DNA of 64,000 bases from Hydractinia symbiolongicarpus (taxonomy: Eukaryota > Cnidaria > Hydrozoa > Anthoathecata > Hydractiniidae). How positions within the stretch are numbered: position 1 is the stretch's first letter; each line of letters opens with the position of its first letter. Both the position numbers and the translations under genes were made by a program. Below, in pieces: positions 1 through 12,700 of this stretch. The notes beneath the pieces are model-generated. The model searched no databases. It was given only the letters and a program-made list of their open reading frames with translations, and was not told the DNA's origin. The DNA is taken from positions 13,638,001 to 13,702,000 of the forward strand of contig NC_079876.1 in NCBI RefSeq assembly GCF_029227915.1. Reading direction: 5' to 3'.

Positions 1-581
1 TGAGGAGCAAATCAAAATATGAACAAAAATCAGTTCAATTGGCATGTTCTATATTGTCTTCAGCCATAAAATCTTCCACAAAATTGATATGAAACACATC
101 AAATTCAACTCAGAAAAAGCAGTCATTTAAGTGCATACAAAAATACAACTTGTAGAATCTCAAATTATTATTTTTAGTATATATAATTGCATATGGTCCT
201 CCCTCACAACAGTTAAATTTTTGCACTAAATTTGCAACACAAAATACAAATTCTAAATAATTCCTATGGTTTTCCTCAAAAGTTTAATCAAAATATAAAA
301 GATGAGAGGTGAACGACAAAATCAAAGTTTGCAGAATTTAATTATTTTGGTATATATATGTCTATTGATATATGCCCTTTATAACAATATTTCATTCCAA
401 AATGTGAAAAAGAAAAACAGTTTGCAACAAAATCAGTTATTCTGATGACATTGCATACACTTTTTCTCCACAAAAGTGTAAAAAAAGAATGGTTGTAAGA
501 AATACTTCTGATTCAACAAAAATCAGTATTTGCATCTTGTACTCATTAAATATTACCCAAAATTTCAAAAAACTGTGATTT

Positions 582-633
582 GGAACGCATCAAATTTATA
601 AATAGCTCTCTATTTATAAATTTGATGCGTTCC
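582..633. repeat. Perfect 24-bp inverted repeat (hairpin) with 4-nt loop
   Basis: Arms 582-605 and 610-633 are exact reverse complements, beginning GGAACGCATCAAATTTAT, around a CTCT loop. Perfect identity in an otherwise drifting AT-rich background suggests a young structure: a hairpin MITE core, a replication slip product or a small-RNA precursor. No coding frame explains it. Confidence 0.9.
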
Positions 634-2267
634 ATTTCCGTTCGGTATGTTGTACAGAGTCCTGCCCGGCAAGAATTTATACAAAATATAAAAAAAACAC
701 AAGTTTTTGCGGTGTTGTACTCCCTCAAAAAAGTTAAAACTTTTCTTAATTGAGACAAAATGCCATAAACAAAAACATTTTAGTCAGAACATCTAGAACA
801 ACAAAAATCACTACACTTAAGGTACCAGAATTACTACATGTTAAATAAAGATAAGTTTAGTTACACAAAATGTGAAAAATACATTTGCATACACAAATTT
901 GCTTAAAAACAGTCCTTAAACTCTTCTTAAATATTATGTAATACTTTTTTAAAAGTTGTTGTGGCTTGTTAATTTAAGCTTAAAATGTCAATTAAAATAA
1001 GTTACAGTCACATTCTTAGCAAAGACCACTAAGATTAGCTTACATGTAAAAAGCAACATAAAACTGAAGCTAACATAAGGTAGCTACAGCAGCTAATAGC
1101 TGGTCACTTAAATATAAACTGTAGACTTAGCTAGGTATAAAGAACATGGCTACATATTTATAAATTCTTAGCTACATAGCTAGTTGTTGTTGGTGTGGTT
1201 GATGCTAGCTAACAAACATGTCTGGCATCAATAATATCATCAAAATTTAAAAAACATAAACAAACCTTACAGAAACCTTTCTATACTTCATTTATATACC
1301 ATGCCCCATTTTAAATGCTTTTGTAAATATTTATTTTAAAGGCAAGAGAAGACAAATGCTTAAAAAGGACAGCCATCTTTTTTGCAAACACAATTTCCGT
1401 TACTTTGTGCTAGAACTTCATTTAACAAACCACACAAAACTCGCGGCTTCTCACGACAAAGAAGACATATTTTTTTCGGCAACATCAAAGATTTTTTTCG
1501 GCAACATCAAAGGAAAATAACGATATCAACTTTGCCTGTTACAGACACACAAACAGACACACTCTCCGTATTATTATAAGAGATATAATAATTGTTTCGT
1601 GATGAAAATAAAATAATTACTAAATTTTCTCACTGAAACTGCTTTTATTGGCCAAGGACTGTAAGCACTGAAATGACTAATTTTTCTATAATTTGATGTG
1701 TTTCATAACCTTTTATGGTTAATGGCAATATACAACATGCTGAATGAACTGATTTTTTTTGTTTCTTTAAAAACAAACAAGGATATTTGTTTATTCCAAA
1801 TTTACTCCTTGCTCCCTGCTTCTTTGACATTCCAGTTTAAAATATTTAGAAAAGGCAGTATGGATCATCAGACAAAAAGTAACCACTTAATTTTTACATT
1901 TTGTGTATATTTTTACGGGAGAAAATTGTATGCAACCGAATAAATGATTTTTCGAGATTTAAATTTGATGTTTTTCAAACTATGGCTTTTTGATATTGTT
2001 GTATAAGCATTTAGGAAAAAAACAATGTTTAAAATGTGTAAAGAACTTATTTTCATAGATATGTGCTTACTCTTGCAGGCCTTTCTTTTTGACACTTCAA
2101 ATTAAAATACTAAAGGTTTTTAAGATATTCACATAAGATGTTGTGACTGTCAGTTATTGTAACTGTAAGTGTTGTTACTGTCGGTTTTGTGATCAACTAG
2201 AATTTCAAGCTGTTTTTCTTTGCATTTTGTGTAAGTTTTGTGTGTGGGATTTTTGCAATTTGACATT

Positions 2268-2657
2268 TGACATTTTGTGTAATATTTTAAGAAATTTTTT
2301 GGTAAATTGCACACATCCTTTTTTGACAATTTTAGATTTATTTTTTTAATAAAGGGAAATGTGCAATGTACTTAAACATTTGCTAACGTCAATAGAATTA
2401 TATGACAGATCTTTTTCTTTACTCTTCCTTCTGCCTAAGTGGATTTTTCTTGGGCCTTATCCACACAAAATTTTGTAGAATTACACTTCTTTGACATTTT
2501 GTGTAAGATTTTATTAACATCTTTGCTAACTTAGGAATTACTTCTTGCACACCTACGTTTTGACATTTTTAAATTTATTTTTTTTGGTAAAGGGCAGTGT
2601 GCAATATACTAAAATATTTTCCAATGTCAATAAAATTTATGTGATAGATCTTTTCCA
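2268..2657. repeat. Diverged direct duplication (about 150 bp, offset about 230 bp)
   Basis: The block from 2268 to 2417 (TGACATTTTGTGTAA, GCACAC, TTTTTGACA, AAAGGG-AATGTGCAAT, GACAGATCTTTT) is repeated in the same order at 2492-2657 with substitutions and small indels. It looks like an old tandem duplication; no function is visible. Confidence 0.7.
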
Positions 2658-3379
2658 TTGTCTGTCACTTTCTGTTTGCTTTGTAATAAAGCCTGTAAAA
2701 AAACCTATATTTGTCTCTGCAACTCTTTGTCAAAAGCACACGATCCTATACATTTTTTATCAGCGTTACAAGATCTATATGATGACTGATATACAAATTT
2801 ATAAAAAAAAAAATTGTACTCTGTGGGGACGTTGCTGACCTCAGAAAAATATTTAAACCTTTTTATCTCTTTAAACGTTCATCAAAGCACATTGTCATGC
2901 ATATTTTCTTTATTAGTGCTTTAAGCTCCACACAATTGAGGCAATGTGAAAACAAGTTTCTATATTAATTTCTTTTGTGTATGGTGATGTCACTAAAATT
3001 CACATGACACTTCTTTTTCATTGTTATCCTGTTAAGTGGATTTTTCCATCGGCTTTATCGACTAGTATTATATATTTTTATCCAGATTATATGAATTTCA
3101 GCATTGATATCTGCCAAAATAAAAATATTTTTTTTTTTGTTTTATATGAGAATTTTATCATTTTTATATAAATTATAAGACCAGCCTAAATCCTGCTATC
3201 AAATTTAAGACATTCTAATCACGTGACTAAAGTGCTTATTAAATGTGAATTTATATATACTTAGCTAATCTGTTCCCTAAATTTAAAAAGAAATCAAGAG
3301 AGTGACATAGCTTTTACTAAAAGTTTGTTTTTCTTTCTTTAGAAAAGCAATTAAACAAGATGAGCTCAACAAATGCAAC

Positions 3380-5129
3380 ATGTCAACTAGTGTTGAGTAT
3401 AGCTATCTGCAGCATTATACTGTGATACCTTCATTGCTGATAATCTTTGTACTTTATGCTTATGAACATTATAAAACTAGACAGGTTAAAGTTATTGCAC
3501 CATTTCTGTTTCCACTGGACAATGATAAGAATCGCTTCATGGTAATACTTGCTTTTGCATCAATGATTGGAGATATTGTGAATCTTTTAATGAACAGTTT
3601 CACTGTCCTTGTGTTTCTGCCTGGGGTTATTGGGCAGGCTTTTTGTGGTACTATTTATATTATAGAGATTGGACTTATAAACTTTCCGTTATTTGCTTGT
3701 ATTAATTCTTCATATGTTGTCATGGCGTATGTTTTTGGTGCATTGTTTACATTGTGGAAATTAATTTTTGTGTTGTTACAGTCTTGTTATTACTCCTGCT
3801 CCTTTAATGTTACGGAACTTGTTTTGGTAAATGTTATGGAAAACTTACCCAGCATTTTAAGCATGTTGGCTATTTTTGGAATATTTGTTAAAAATTGTTA
3901 CATGAATTTGAAGCAAGGAGTGTACTGCAGACCGTTACTGGAGCATAGACTAGTGAACGACTATCAAATTATTTACATGAATAAAGCGCTTAATGTCCTT
4001 TCAAGAGACGCTGTAGATTTTCATAGCAGCAACTTCCTCAACAGATTGTACAGCAGATACAGCAAGCCTTGGTTTAAGTTTTCTACTGTGTTTTTATTAT
4101 CTATTGTGGTTATCGTGATTGTGTATTATTATCTGGCTGTTTTATCCATATATGGTTTCAGTAAAGCAAATGGAATTCTTCGTACATCACTGGAGTCTAA
4201 TATCAATTCAACCCAAAACATATACCCAACACTTAAGAAAACAATGGAAGGTTTTTACATTTCATTTTATGTTTCCTTTGCTGTAACAGGAATAGTGTAT
4301 GGTCTGCTACTGTTTCACTTTATCTATTCACACCGTGTCAAATGTGTTAACTTTATATGCTGGCAAAAAAACTGATATTTCCAAACTTGTTAACTATCGA
4401 TTAATGGTTTATTACAACTTATTATTTCCTGGTTATTTGGTTGCATACATGACCTGGGGGATGATTGATTTTTTCATTGTATTTTTAATTTTGTTCTTCC
4501 TGATATATGGATTTATTGTTTTGGCAGTTGATTTTCCATCTGTTCAAGAAGTTGCGGAAAATCTTTTAAGGTACCTTGCATCATACTTGCTTATGCCTTT
4601 GATAACTTATCTCCTGCAATTACTGCTGGAATACAAATTTTTCACTGTGAAGCCCTTATCAACAATTGCGATCTATGTAAGAAATTTGAAAAATTATCAT
4701 ATTGCCATGTACTTTTTCTTTTTCTTCAATATCGTTATTGGTGCTGTATCATGCTTATCCAGATCTTTCAGCATTTTGTTTCTTGGACAAATTGACCATA
4801 CGGCAATGATTTCCAAGTTTTTCCAAAAATTTGATAGTGGTTTTTTAGCATACATTTGTTTCTTGCATGCTCAAGCTTCATATAAAAACCAAATTATGAG
4901 ATATTTTTGTCAAGTTTTATTGAATGCATCTTGCAAGAGCGATTCAACTATTTTAGAATACGGTTATTGTTTGTTCATTGATTCAAGATGTATTGTTCGC
5001 AGACAACACATTGTTAACTCAGTTGGTTTTAAGTGATGGTTTTTAGCATACACCTTGATAAACAATCCAAGTTTGGTTAAGGAAAGATTTAAGATAGTGA
5101 AACCAAGGTTACCAACGATAGTGTGTTGA
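3380..5129 (+). pseudogene. STRA6-like retinol uptake receptor, frameshifted and with a premature stop
   Basis: The product is a polytopic membrane protein. STRA6 family members import retinol from carrier proteins at the plasma membrane. The first frame (3380-4375) has several hydrophobic helices and the family-like DNDKNRF segment after the first helix. It ends out of frame just after an FIYSHR motif. The second frame (to 5036) continues the same family pattern: NVLTLYAGKK, later helices, FLGQIDHTAM, then HAQASYKNQIMRYF. In-frame beyond TGA 5034-5036 the family's C-terminal AYTLINNPSL segment continues to a stop at 5127-5129. A splice acceptor (TTTCTTTAG) lies at about 3342, upstream of the start. 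The coding part shown sits in one exon. One shift near 4336-4350 plus one nonsense codon suggests a decayed copy, or sequence error at the shift. Family assignment is by motif order and topology, without a search. Confidence 0.7.
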
Positions 5130-5401
5130 CATAATTTATATATTTTTCGATCAACTTTAAACTATTAAAATAAATACGTAATGTTTTATTCAAACAATTT
5201 TGTAAATAATACATAAATGAATAAAATATTGACCAATCATCACAAATCATGCGGTAAGTCTTTACAGTTTAATACTTATGCAGAATTTAGATACTCAGAA
5301 AGAGTTGCTTGTATAAATGATAATCATGGTAAATAAGTATTACCATAATGCTTCCAACCTTAAACCTAACATTTAGGAAAAAAGTGATTAAGTAAGTATA
5401 C

Positions 5402-5545
5402 TTTCACTATCGCCTATGAGGTAAGGGCCTCTAATCGAGGAGGCGTCTATTCGATGGGGGCGTTTATTTAAAAAATGACTGAAAAGGAGGGGCGTCTATT
5501 TGATGGGGGCGTTTCATAGAAGGGGGTGTTTATTCGAAACATTAC
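5402..5545. repeat. G-rich imperfect repeat (GGGGGCGTTTATT units)
   Basis: At least three imperfect copies of a unit reading about GGCGTCTATTCGATGGGGGC lie in tandem, in sharp contrast to the AT-rich surroundings. They look like part of a dispersed repeat. Confidence 0.6.
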
Positions 5546-6720
5546 TGAGAATAATAAACTGGATAGGTTAAAACATATTTACATCATCATACACCTTGAT
5601 AAACCCTTAAAACAGTGCTTTATTTACTTTAACACACATTGTCATACATTAATTATTAGTAAGTTTATCAAAGCTTGTTAGTCAAAGATTAAGATTAAAA
5701 CAAACATATCATAGACATCTTTTCCGGTTCTTAATCATATGTTACATCTGAAAAAAATATATTTTTATGTATAAGGCAGGGTATATAAATCTTAACGTAT
5801 TTTTTTAATTTTATTTTTAATTTTCCTGATTAATTTATTTCATATGAGTGTTTGTACAGGGTTACCACGCCTCCTCATAACTCCTCCTTAGTCCTCACAT
5901 CTCCTCAAATGTCATAAATTTTTTTTAAATTTAGGTTTTCTTATTAAATCTCCTCAAAAATATGAAATTTGGTTATTTTTTGTATATGCTGTTTTCATTT
6001 TATTTATTTTGAATCATAACAATCTATGGTATGTGGGCTGCAAACATTACATTTTTTTTGTGTTTGTATTTGAAGCAAGCTTTCTTGTAAGAAAATATTG
6101 AGATGAGATCCTTCTCATCAAATCTTTTTTTCTTTTTTGCTACACTTCTCTTTGTGTTAATTCAGTATTTACTTATTTATTTAGAGAATAATAGACATCA
6201 AAAACATTTTGACAACAATTTTTTACAAACGCAAATGCAAATTTTTGTTTTTGAAAAGATTTACTGTGGCAAATAATTGCTGAAGAAATAAACTTAGTCA
6301 CCCACTGTAATATTTCCATAGTTTTGTAACATTTATTTTTACCACACAAAGAACAACGTATTTTAATCTTGAAAACCAACGCATGACACAAAAACCTTCT
6401 TCACTTATAATTATGCATATACCTTGTTGTGTATTTTTATGCCATTTACTTCCTCACACTTCATTTTTTTCCAGTATAAATAATGAGAAATTAAGGCAGG
6501 AGATACATTTTTTTGTTTGTTTTTATGGAAAGCGCTGCCACAATTTTATTTTCATTCCACTAAATGGTTTATTGTAGCTATATTTTAGACTTGCTTTGTG
6601 TCAAAATAAAATTATTAATATACTTTAACTTATTTAAAATCAAAATTGTCTTTAATTTCTAGTTAAGTTGGAGTACTGGTTTTAAACCATATTATAGAGA
6701 GAAAATTAAATTGAACACGC
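5546..6720. other. AT-rich intergenic stretch, nothing recognised
   Basis: Contains polypyrimidine and AT-rich tracts only. A CTCCTCA-rich patch lies at about 5870-5910. This is the presumed promoter side of the MTG1-like gene, but no convincing core promoter was identified. Confidence 0.5.
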
Positions 6721-6723
6721 ATA

Positions 6724-9700
6724 ATGGCAAGCAGACCTTCATTCAAGTTTCCAATCCATTTCTTACCAGATATTTTTCACAGAGTTCTTCCATTCCATAT
6801 GGCGAAAGGTAATAATGCTATTATTAAATATTACCTAACTGATACAAAAAATTAATTCGTTTGTGCCTTATTATAACAGGGTTTTTTATGGACTCATACA
6901 ACTGGTTTGGAAAGTCATTATTTTTATAGTGTGACAAAACTGAATTCCATTCAATTTTGAACTATCCTGAAATACAAAAGTAAGTTCCCAAGCAAATGTG
7001 GTGTTATATTTTAGATGGGGTGTAGTCAGATAATAAATGATTTTGTAATGTAGAATGCAAGTAAGCTTGATCTGTACTTTTGATTTTAAGTTTTGTATTG
7101 CAACATCAAACTGGTCAGTGTTTGTTGAATATTACAATAATCTGGCAGACGTTTATAACTTTAAGTTTAATTTGTAATACAATAAAAGGATATCTTTCGT
7201 GTTCTTTTTAAATATGATGCAGTGACAGCTAAAAAAAAGTAGTGTGAAATAAACTTTAATGGCTGACTGTAAGTGTTTCTTGATCATTCAACAATTTCGG
7301 ATGTACATGTTGGTTTGCAAATTGCAAGCCATTATTTTCTACTTTATTTCTTATTTAGTCATGCGAACAATGAGGGACATTGTTAATAATTGTGATTGTG
7401 TTATTGAAATACGGGATGCTAGAGTAAGTTTATCATTTCAGTTTTAGTGTTTTGTATTCTCTTGTCAAAAGGATTAGCACGATTCTTCCTTGAAAAAGAC
7501 ATCGCATTAACATCATAGTTTACCTTTCTCTCTGTCTAAAAACATGTAAAGGTATTCATCTTGAAACTATAAGTTGTTGTTATATCCTGAGTTTAATCTG
7601 TACCAGCGAGGCAAGCAAATATTGTTTGTGATAATTTTTGTGATAATGTTTGTGATATTGTTTGTAATAATAATAGTAAGTGATAATGTTTAAAAGAGTA
7701 TTTAAACCGTTCTTTAGAGTAAACATTTGTGAAGTTGGGGAATGTTAAGGGAAATGAATTTGGGAGTGATTCTACCTTTTCTCAATGCTTTTTCTAAACT
7801 GTTTGATAGGAAAAAATGGAACAGGTGTAAACCTGCTCTTATACATTTCAAACAAAAGTGTCGTCAACAATTTTGCGCTTGTGTATAGGGAAACCTGTCC
7901 CTTGCTTATGGAAGGTAATATTTGAAACTTTATACCTGTAATCAGTTCAAAAAGATTGCAGAGCGAGGGACAGGGTTCAAGGTTTTCTGACTACATGGTA
8001 TATAGAATAACTCTAGGGACAACTGCAATTAGGTTGGTGTTTTCTTTATGTTCCATTTTCCAGCATCAATCCACAATTTGAGGATTTGTATGCAAATAAA
8101 CCCAGAATAATATTAATGAACAAAATAGATATTGCTGATGAAAAGAAGACAAAGGTTTGTGTACGCATATTTTAAATATTAATAAATCCAATATGAAAGG
8201 ATGCAAGGGAAAGTAGCTGTTGAAATCAATGTGATATCCTTTTGATTAAATAACTCCACTGTTGTGTGAAAAACATTGAAACAAAACTGGATTATCAAAA
8301 CTAGTTCAAAAGCTAAATTAATTGGTTTGTGCGCCTCACTGTACCAAAGTGGTTTGCATCTTTGCATATTGCATATATCAAGTGGAAAAGGTATCAGTTG
8401 TTTGTGCAAATTTAAAAGGCCTACTAAATAAACTCATGGAGCTCATTAAAAATGCAGACAGAGAAACAAATTTGATTTAAAAGTTTTATAATAATATGCT
8501 AACTGTGTCTGTATGAGGCTATTCCGCCATCATTCCTTTACCTTAAAAATAAGGAACAACATTAACACACATTATACTGGCAATTTATATTCACAGCCTG
8601 TAGATTTTAATTTTTTGAAATGTACACATCAATAATTAAAATTTGCGGGTTATAGTGTCCTGGTACCTTCTTAATTACAAATATACATGTTTTATTTTCT
8701 AAAATTGTTTAGGAAATTTCAAATAAAATATTGAAGGATGATGATGCTGATGCAGTATTGTTTAGTAACTGCAACGCTCGATTTAATCATGCTATTAAAG
8801 AGGAACAATGTTGCTCTTGCACACAGTTGCTGCAGTATTGAATAAGTTAAGCTGATGCTCTGTTGTTAGCTAGGTGTTTGTTTCTACTTCATGCACCTTA
8901 TTTAAGACTAGATATTATAAAAATTGAAAACCTGATATCAATGTGAAAGGTATTGCCCAATTTAGAATAATAATTTAAAGTAATAATTTAGAAAGTTAAA
9001 AATGTTTTTATTTTGACGTAGTCTTGTTTTACCTTTGCTCAGAAAGTTATTGCATTTATTTTATTTTCAGGTTATGCCAGTGTTACAGCAGATTTTTACA
9101 GAACAAAATAGAGTCAAATCTGAACAGGTAATTATTATATGCTGATCTCAGTTGCTTGAATACACCTTGTTTTATTAAAAAAATTTAAGGCTGAATTTAG
9201 GAAAAGCCAAATAGTCCCAGCAAGCTTTGTACTACACTTTATAATTTATAATGCACGTTAAAATAATAAAAAAGTGGTCAAAATATCAGTACAAAATGAG
9301 AGCAGACACTACACGTAAAATTATAATCTTTGGTTAAAGTGAAAATTCTTGTTTCTTATATAAAATAGATTACATCTTCCCCAAATTTTCTATCTTGTTG
9401 TTATAATGTAACACACGTGTGAAGGGATTGTTGCTATTTCAGCCACTAAAACTTGATATATATCCAATGTCTTTATAGTGTGAGACACCTGTGAAAGGAT
9501 TGCATGAACGACAGTATAAAGTAATTGTTTGTGGAATTCCTAATGTTGGAAAGTCATCATTTATAAACTCTGCGAGACGCCTTTTTTTGTCAAAAGGTGA
9601 AAATTTCTTATCACGATGTTTTGTGTCATCCTTGGTGTAAATATTTCACAAAAAACGCTTATTGTATATATAAGTTTAAATAAAACAATTAAAAGTAAAA

Positions 9701-12700
9701 TTGGCAAAAAAAGTTCGGGCAAAATGAATTTTACCAATAGTAGTGCTCGTTACATAGTCCCCATATTAATATTTCCGTATTCTGTCTATCAGTCAAAGGG
9801 ATGTCATGCTAATATATTTTCCAACTTTTGGAATTGCTCAGGCGTAGTAAGCCAATCATGAGCCCTGATTGTTACAAATAACCAATCATTAATCATTATG
9901 GTGTTAAGCTTTAGAGGCCCCTTTTGTTGACCTTTTGCATGTCACAATAATTGCATAATCATACTTTTTAGCTATATTGATAATTATTAATTATTTTGGC
10001 CAACTGTTTAGCTAAAAGGTAAAATTGGTTAGGTTGGCTGCAACAAACATTTCAGATGGTTAATTAATGCTTTTGGATGTTTAATATACTTAGTTAGTTA
10101 TACTTTTAACATTGTGATAACGGTGGATGAAGGTCTAATTGATACAATAACAGGCATTACTTAGGTCGTAATGCACCAGCATGTGATACTTTTACTGCGA
10201 GTTATTTTTGGGGCTTTCACCACAACTTATTCCACATAATAAAAATGGTGGGTGATAATTTTAGCTAGATTGTTAACGACAGGGATTTTTATTTAAACCA
10301 ACACTCATACCTACACAATACCTATATGTACGGAATGTTTTACCTACACTTTAGCACTCAACATAAAGTTCACTGTGGGGTTACCCAGTTAGCTTACTTT
10401 AATTGATGAAGCTTTTATGTCAATTCAAATACACCTTTAAAGCTATTTGGTGAAAATAATTCTTATTTACATATTTCCAACACTATTTACTATCCTGAGA
10501 GTGTGGTACTGGTTCACAACTTGTCATTATCTATGTCCGAAATGGTCAATCACAACATTACATAATGTCTAACTACTGGTCACTTGGATTTGTTTCTTTT
10601 ATTCTCGATGGAGTCAATGGAAGAATTAGTTGAAAAGTTTGAGAAGTGGAAGAAAGGACTAGAAGAGAAAGGGCTAAAGGTAAACACAGCAAAGTCTAAA
10701 GTCATTATTAGTAGCATTGCAGCCAAATGTGACCTTGTAGTTGGAAAGTGGCCTTGTGGAGTTTGCAGGAAAGGGGTTGGTAGTAACTCAATTTTTTGTC
10801 AGACTTGCAAGCATTGGGTACATAAGAAGTGCAGTAGTATTAGTGGAAGGTTAAGACCTGACATTCAGTTTCTATGCAAGCGTTGCAAAGGTGAGATTAT
10901 AGAGAATGAAGTATTTCCAGCTTTAATGATGTACAACAGTGGCTCGTTAGAGATAGTTGAGAACTTCTGTTACTTAGGTGATATGTTGGGCAGTGAAGGT
11001 GATGTTGGAAGAAGTGTTACTTGCAGGATAGGCTCTGCTTGGAAAACGTTCAGAGAGTTACTTCCTTTGTTGACTAGCAGAGTCCTGTCAATTGAGGTAA
11101 AGAGTAGGTTGTATGAGGCCTGTGTAAGAAGTGTTATGTTGTACGGTAGTGAGACATGGGCAGTGAAGCAGGAAGATCTTGACCGTTTAGAAAGGAATGA
11201 TATGAGAATGGTTAGGTGGATGTATAACGCCAGTCTGAGAGACAGAAAGAGTTCAGATGAGCTAAGAAGCAGACTAAGTCTCCGTAGAATTAAAGATGTT
11301 ATCCAGATAAGAAGATTGAATTGGCTGGGACACTTGGAAAGAATGGAGGAGGATAATTGGGTAAGAAAGTGTAGAGACTTTATAGTTCCAGGGGCAAAGC
11401 CCAGAGGCAGACCTACAAAGATTTGGCAGGAGGTTATAAGGACAGACTTGATACAGAAGAAGTTGAGTTTAGATCTAACACAGTCTAGATCAAATTGGAA
11501 GAGGGTCATTAATATACCCCGTCCAACCCATGCTAGCATGGAAAACGGACGTTAAGCGAAGAATGATAATAAATGATGATTCTTCTTGAAGTACGTTTAA
11601 GATTGCGCTGAATTTTGGTTTTTAATCTGATGTGCTAAATCATCTGACCACCGCCTTGATATAATAATGTTAATTTACTTTGTAATTGTTAAAACGGGCA
11701 AAATAATTTGGAGAAAAAAAAGCATCATTTGTAACCAAGCTATAAAAAAACAAGACTTTTTTTACCTTGAGTTGATGTCCAAAGCTTAGAACAGGTTACA
11801 ATTATCGTATAGGAGTAAAATGAAATGACTTTAGAATCTTGCTTTAATCACTCTGATATATCAAAAAAGGTTTACATCAAATGTTGTCCATAGCCAAAAT
11901 GTTGTTCATAGCAAATATTGTTCATAACGAATGTTGTTCATAGCGAATGTTGTTCATAGCGAATGTTGTTCATAGCGAATGTTATTCAGAGCAAATGTTG
12001 TTCATAGCGAAAGTCAATCAGAGCGAATGTTATTGAGAGCGAATGTTGTTCATAACTAATGTTGTTCATAGTGAATGTTGTTTATAGCAAGTGTTGTTTA
12101 TAGCGAATGTTGTTCATAGCAAGTTTTGCTCATAGCGACTGTTGTTTATAACCAATGTTGTTTAGAGCGTATGTTGTTCAGAGCGAATAATGTTCAGAGC
12201 CAATGTTGTTCAGAGCCAATGTTGTTTAGAACGAATTTTGTTCATAGCAAATGTTGTTCATAGCTAATATTGGTCATAGCGAATGTTGTTCATAGCGAAT
12301 GCTGTTTAGAGCGAATGTTGTTTAGAGTATATTTTGTTCAGAGTAAATGGTGTTCAGAGTATATGTTGTTCAGAGTAAATTTTGTTCAGATGTTACTGTT
12401 TATGTTACAGTTGAAAACAAATGTTCTCTTTTTTATTTACAAGCTTAACAAAGCGAGGTTAGATAACCTTATAATTTGCATCTTGGAAAGCGTAAAAGGG
12501 TTCGCAGAAACAATTTTAACCACTCTTTGCTATGTGACATGCTTTTTTCCGCATGAGGAGGAAAAGCTACTCCCGTTGGTAAAACGCCTGGTGCAACACG
12601 GTCTGTCATGCAATCCATAAAAGTAAGTGTGGTATGTAGTTGTTTCATGTACTGCAGGTCGTTACTGGTATTTATACCTGTCCTAATTTTGGAGTCCATG

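Larger units (their letters stand above)
1..3300. other. AT-rich intergenic stretch, no gene recognised
   Basis: No open frame here has a recognisable domain, codon-like composition or convincing splice flanks. The short frames present are low-complexity chance frames rich in Phe, Leu and Ile. What can be seen is a perfect hairpin (582-633), a diverged direct duplication (2268-2657) and two copies of a dispersed repeat with a TAAGTGGATTTTTC core (about 2437-2462 and 3025-3065). Confidence 0.6.

Noticed and set aside
546-758. 70-codon minus frame near the hairpin
   Set aside because: It runs through the hairpin and is explained by it.
10970-11539. 189-codon minus-strand frame
   Set aside because: It is the antisense shadow of the LINE reverse transcriptase frame on + and has no domain of its own.
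12270-12620. 116-codon + frame as a gene
   Set aside because: Its first half is the translated 16-bp minisatellite, and its end overlaps MTG1 exon 7 in another frame.
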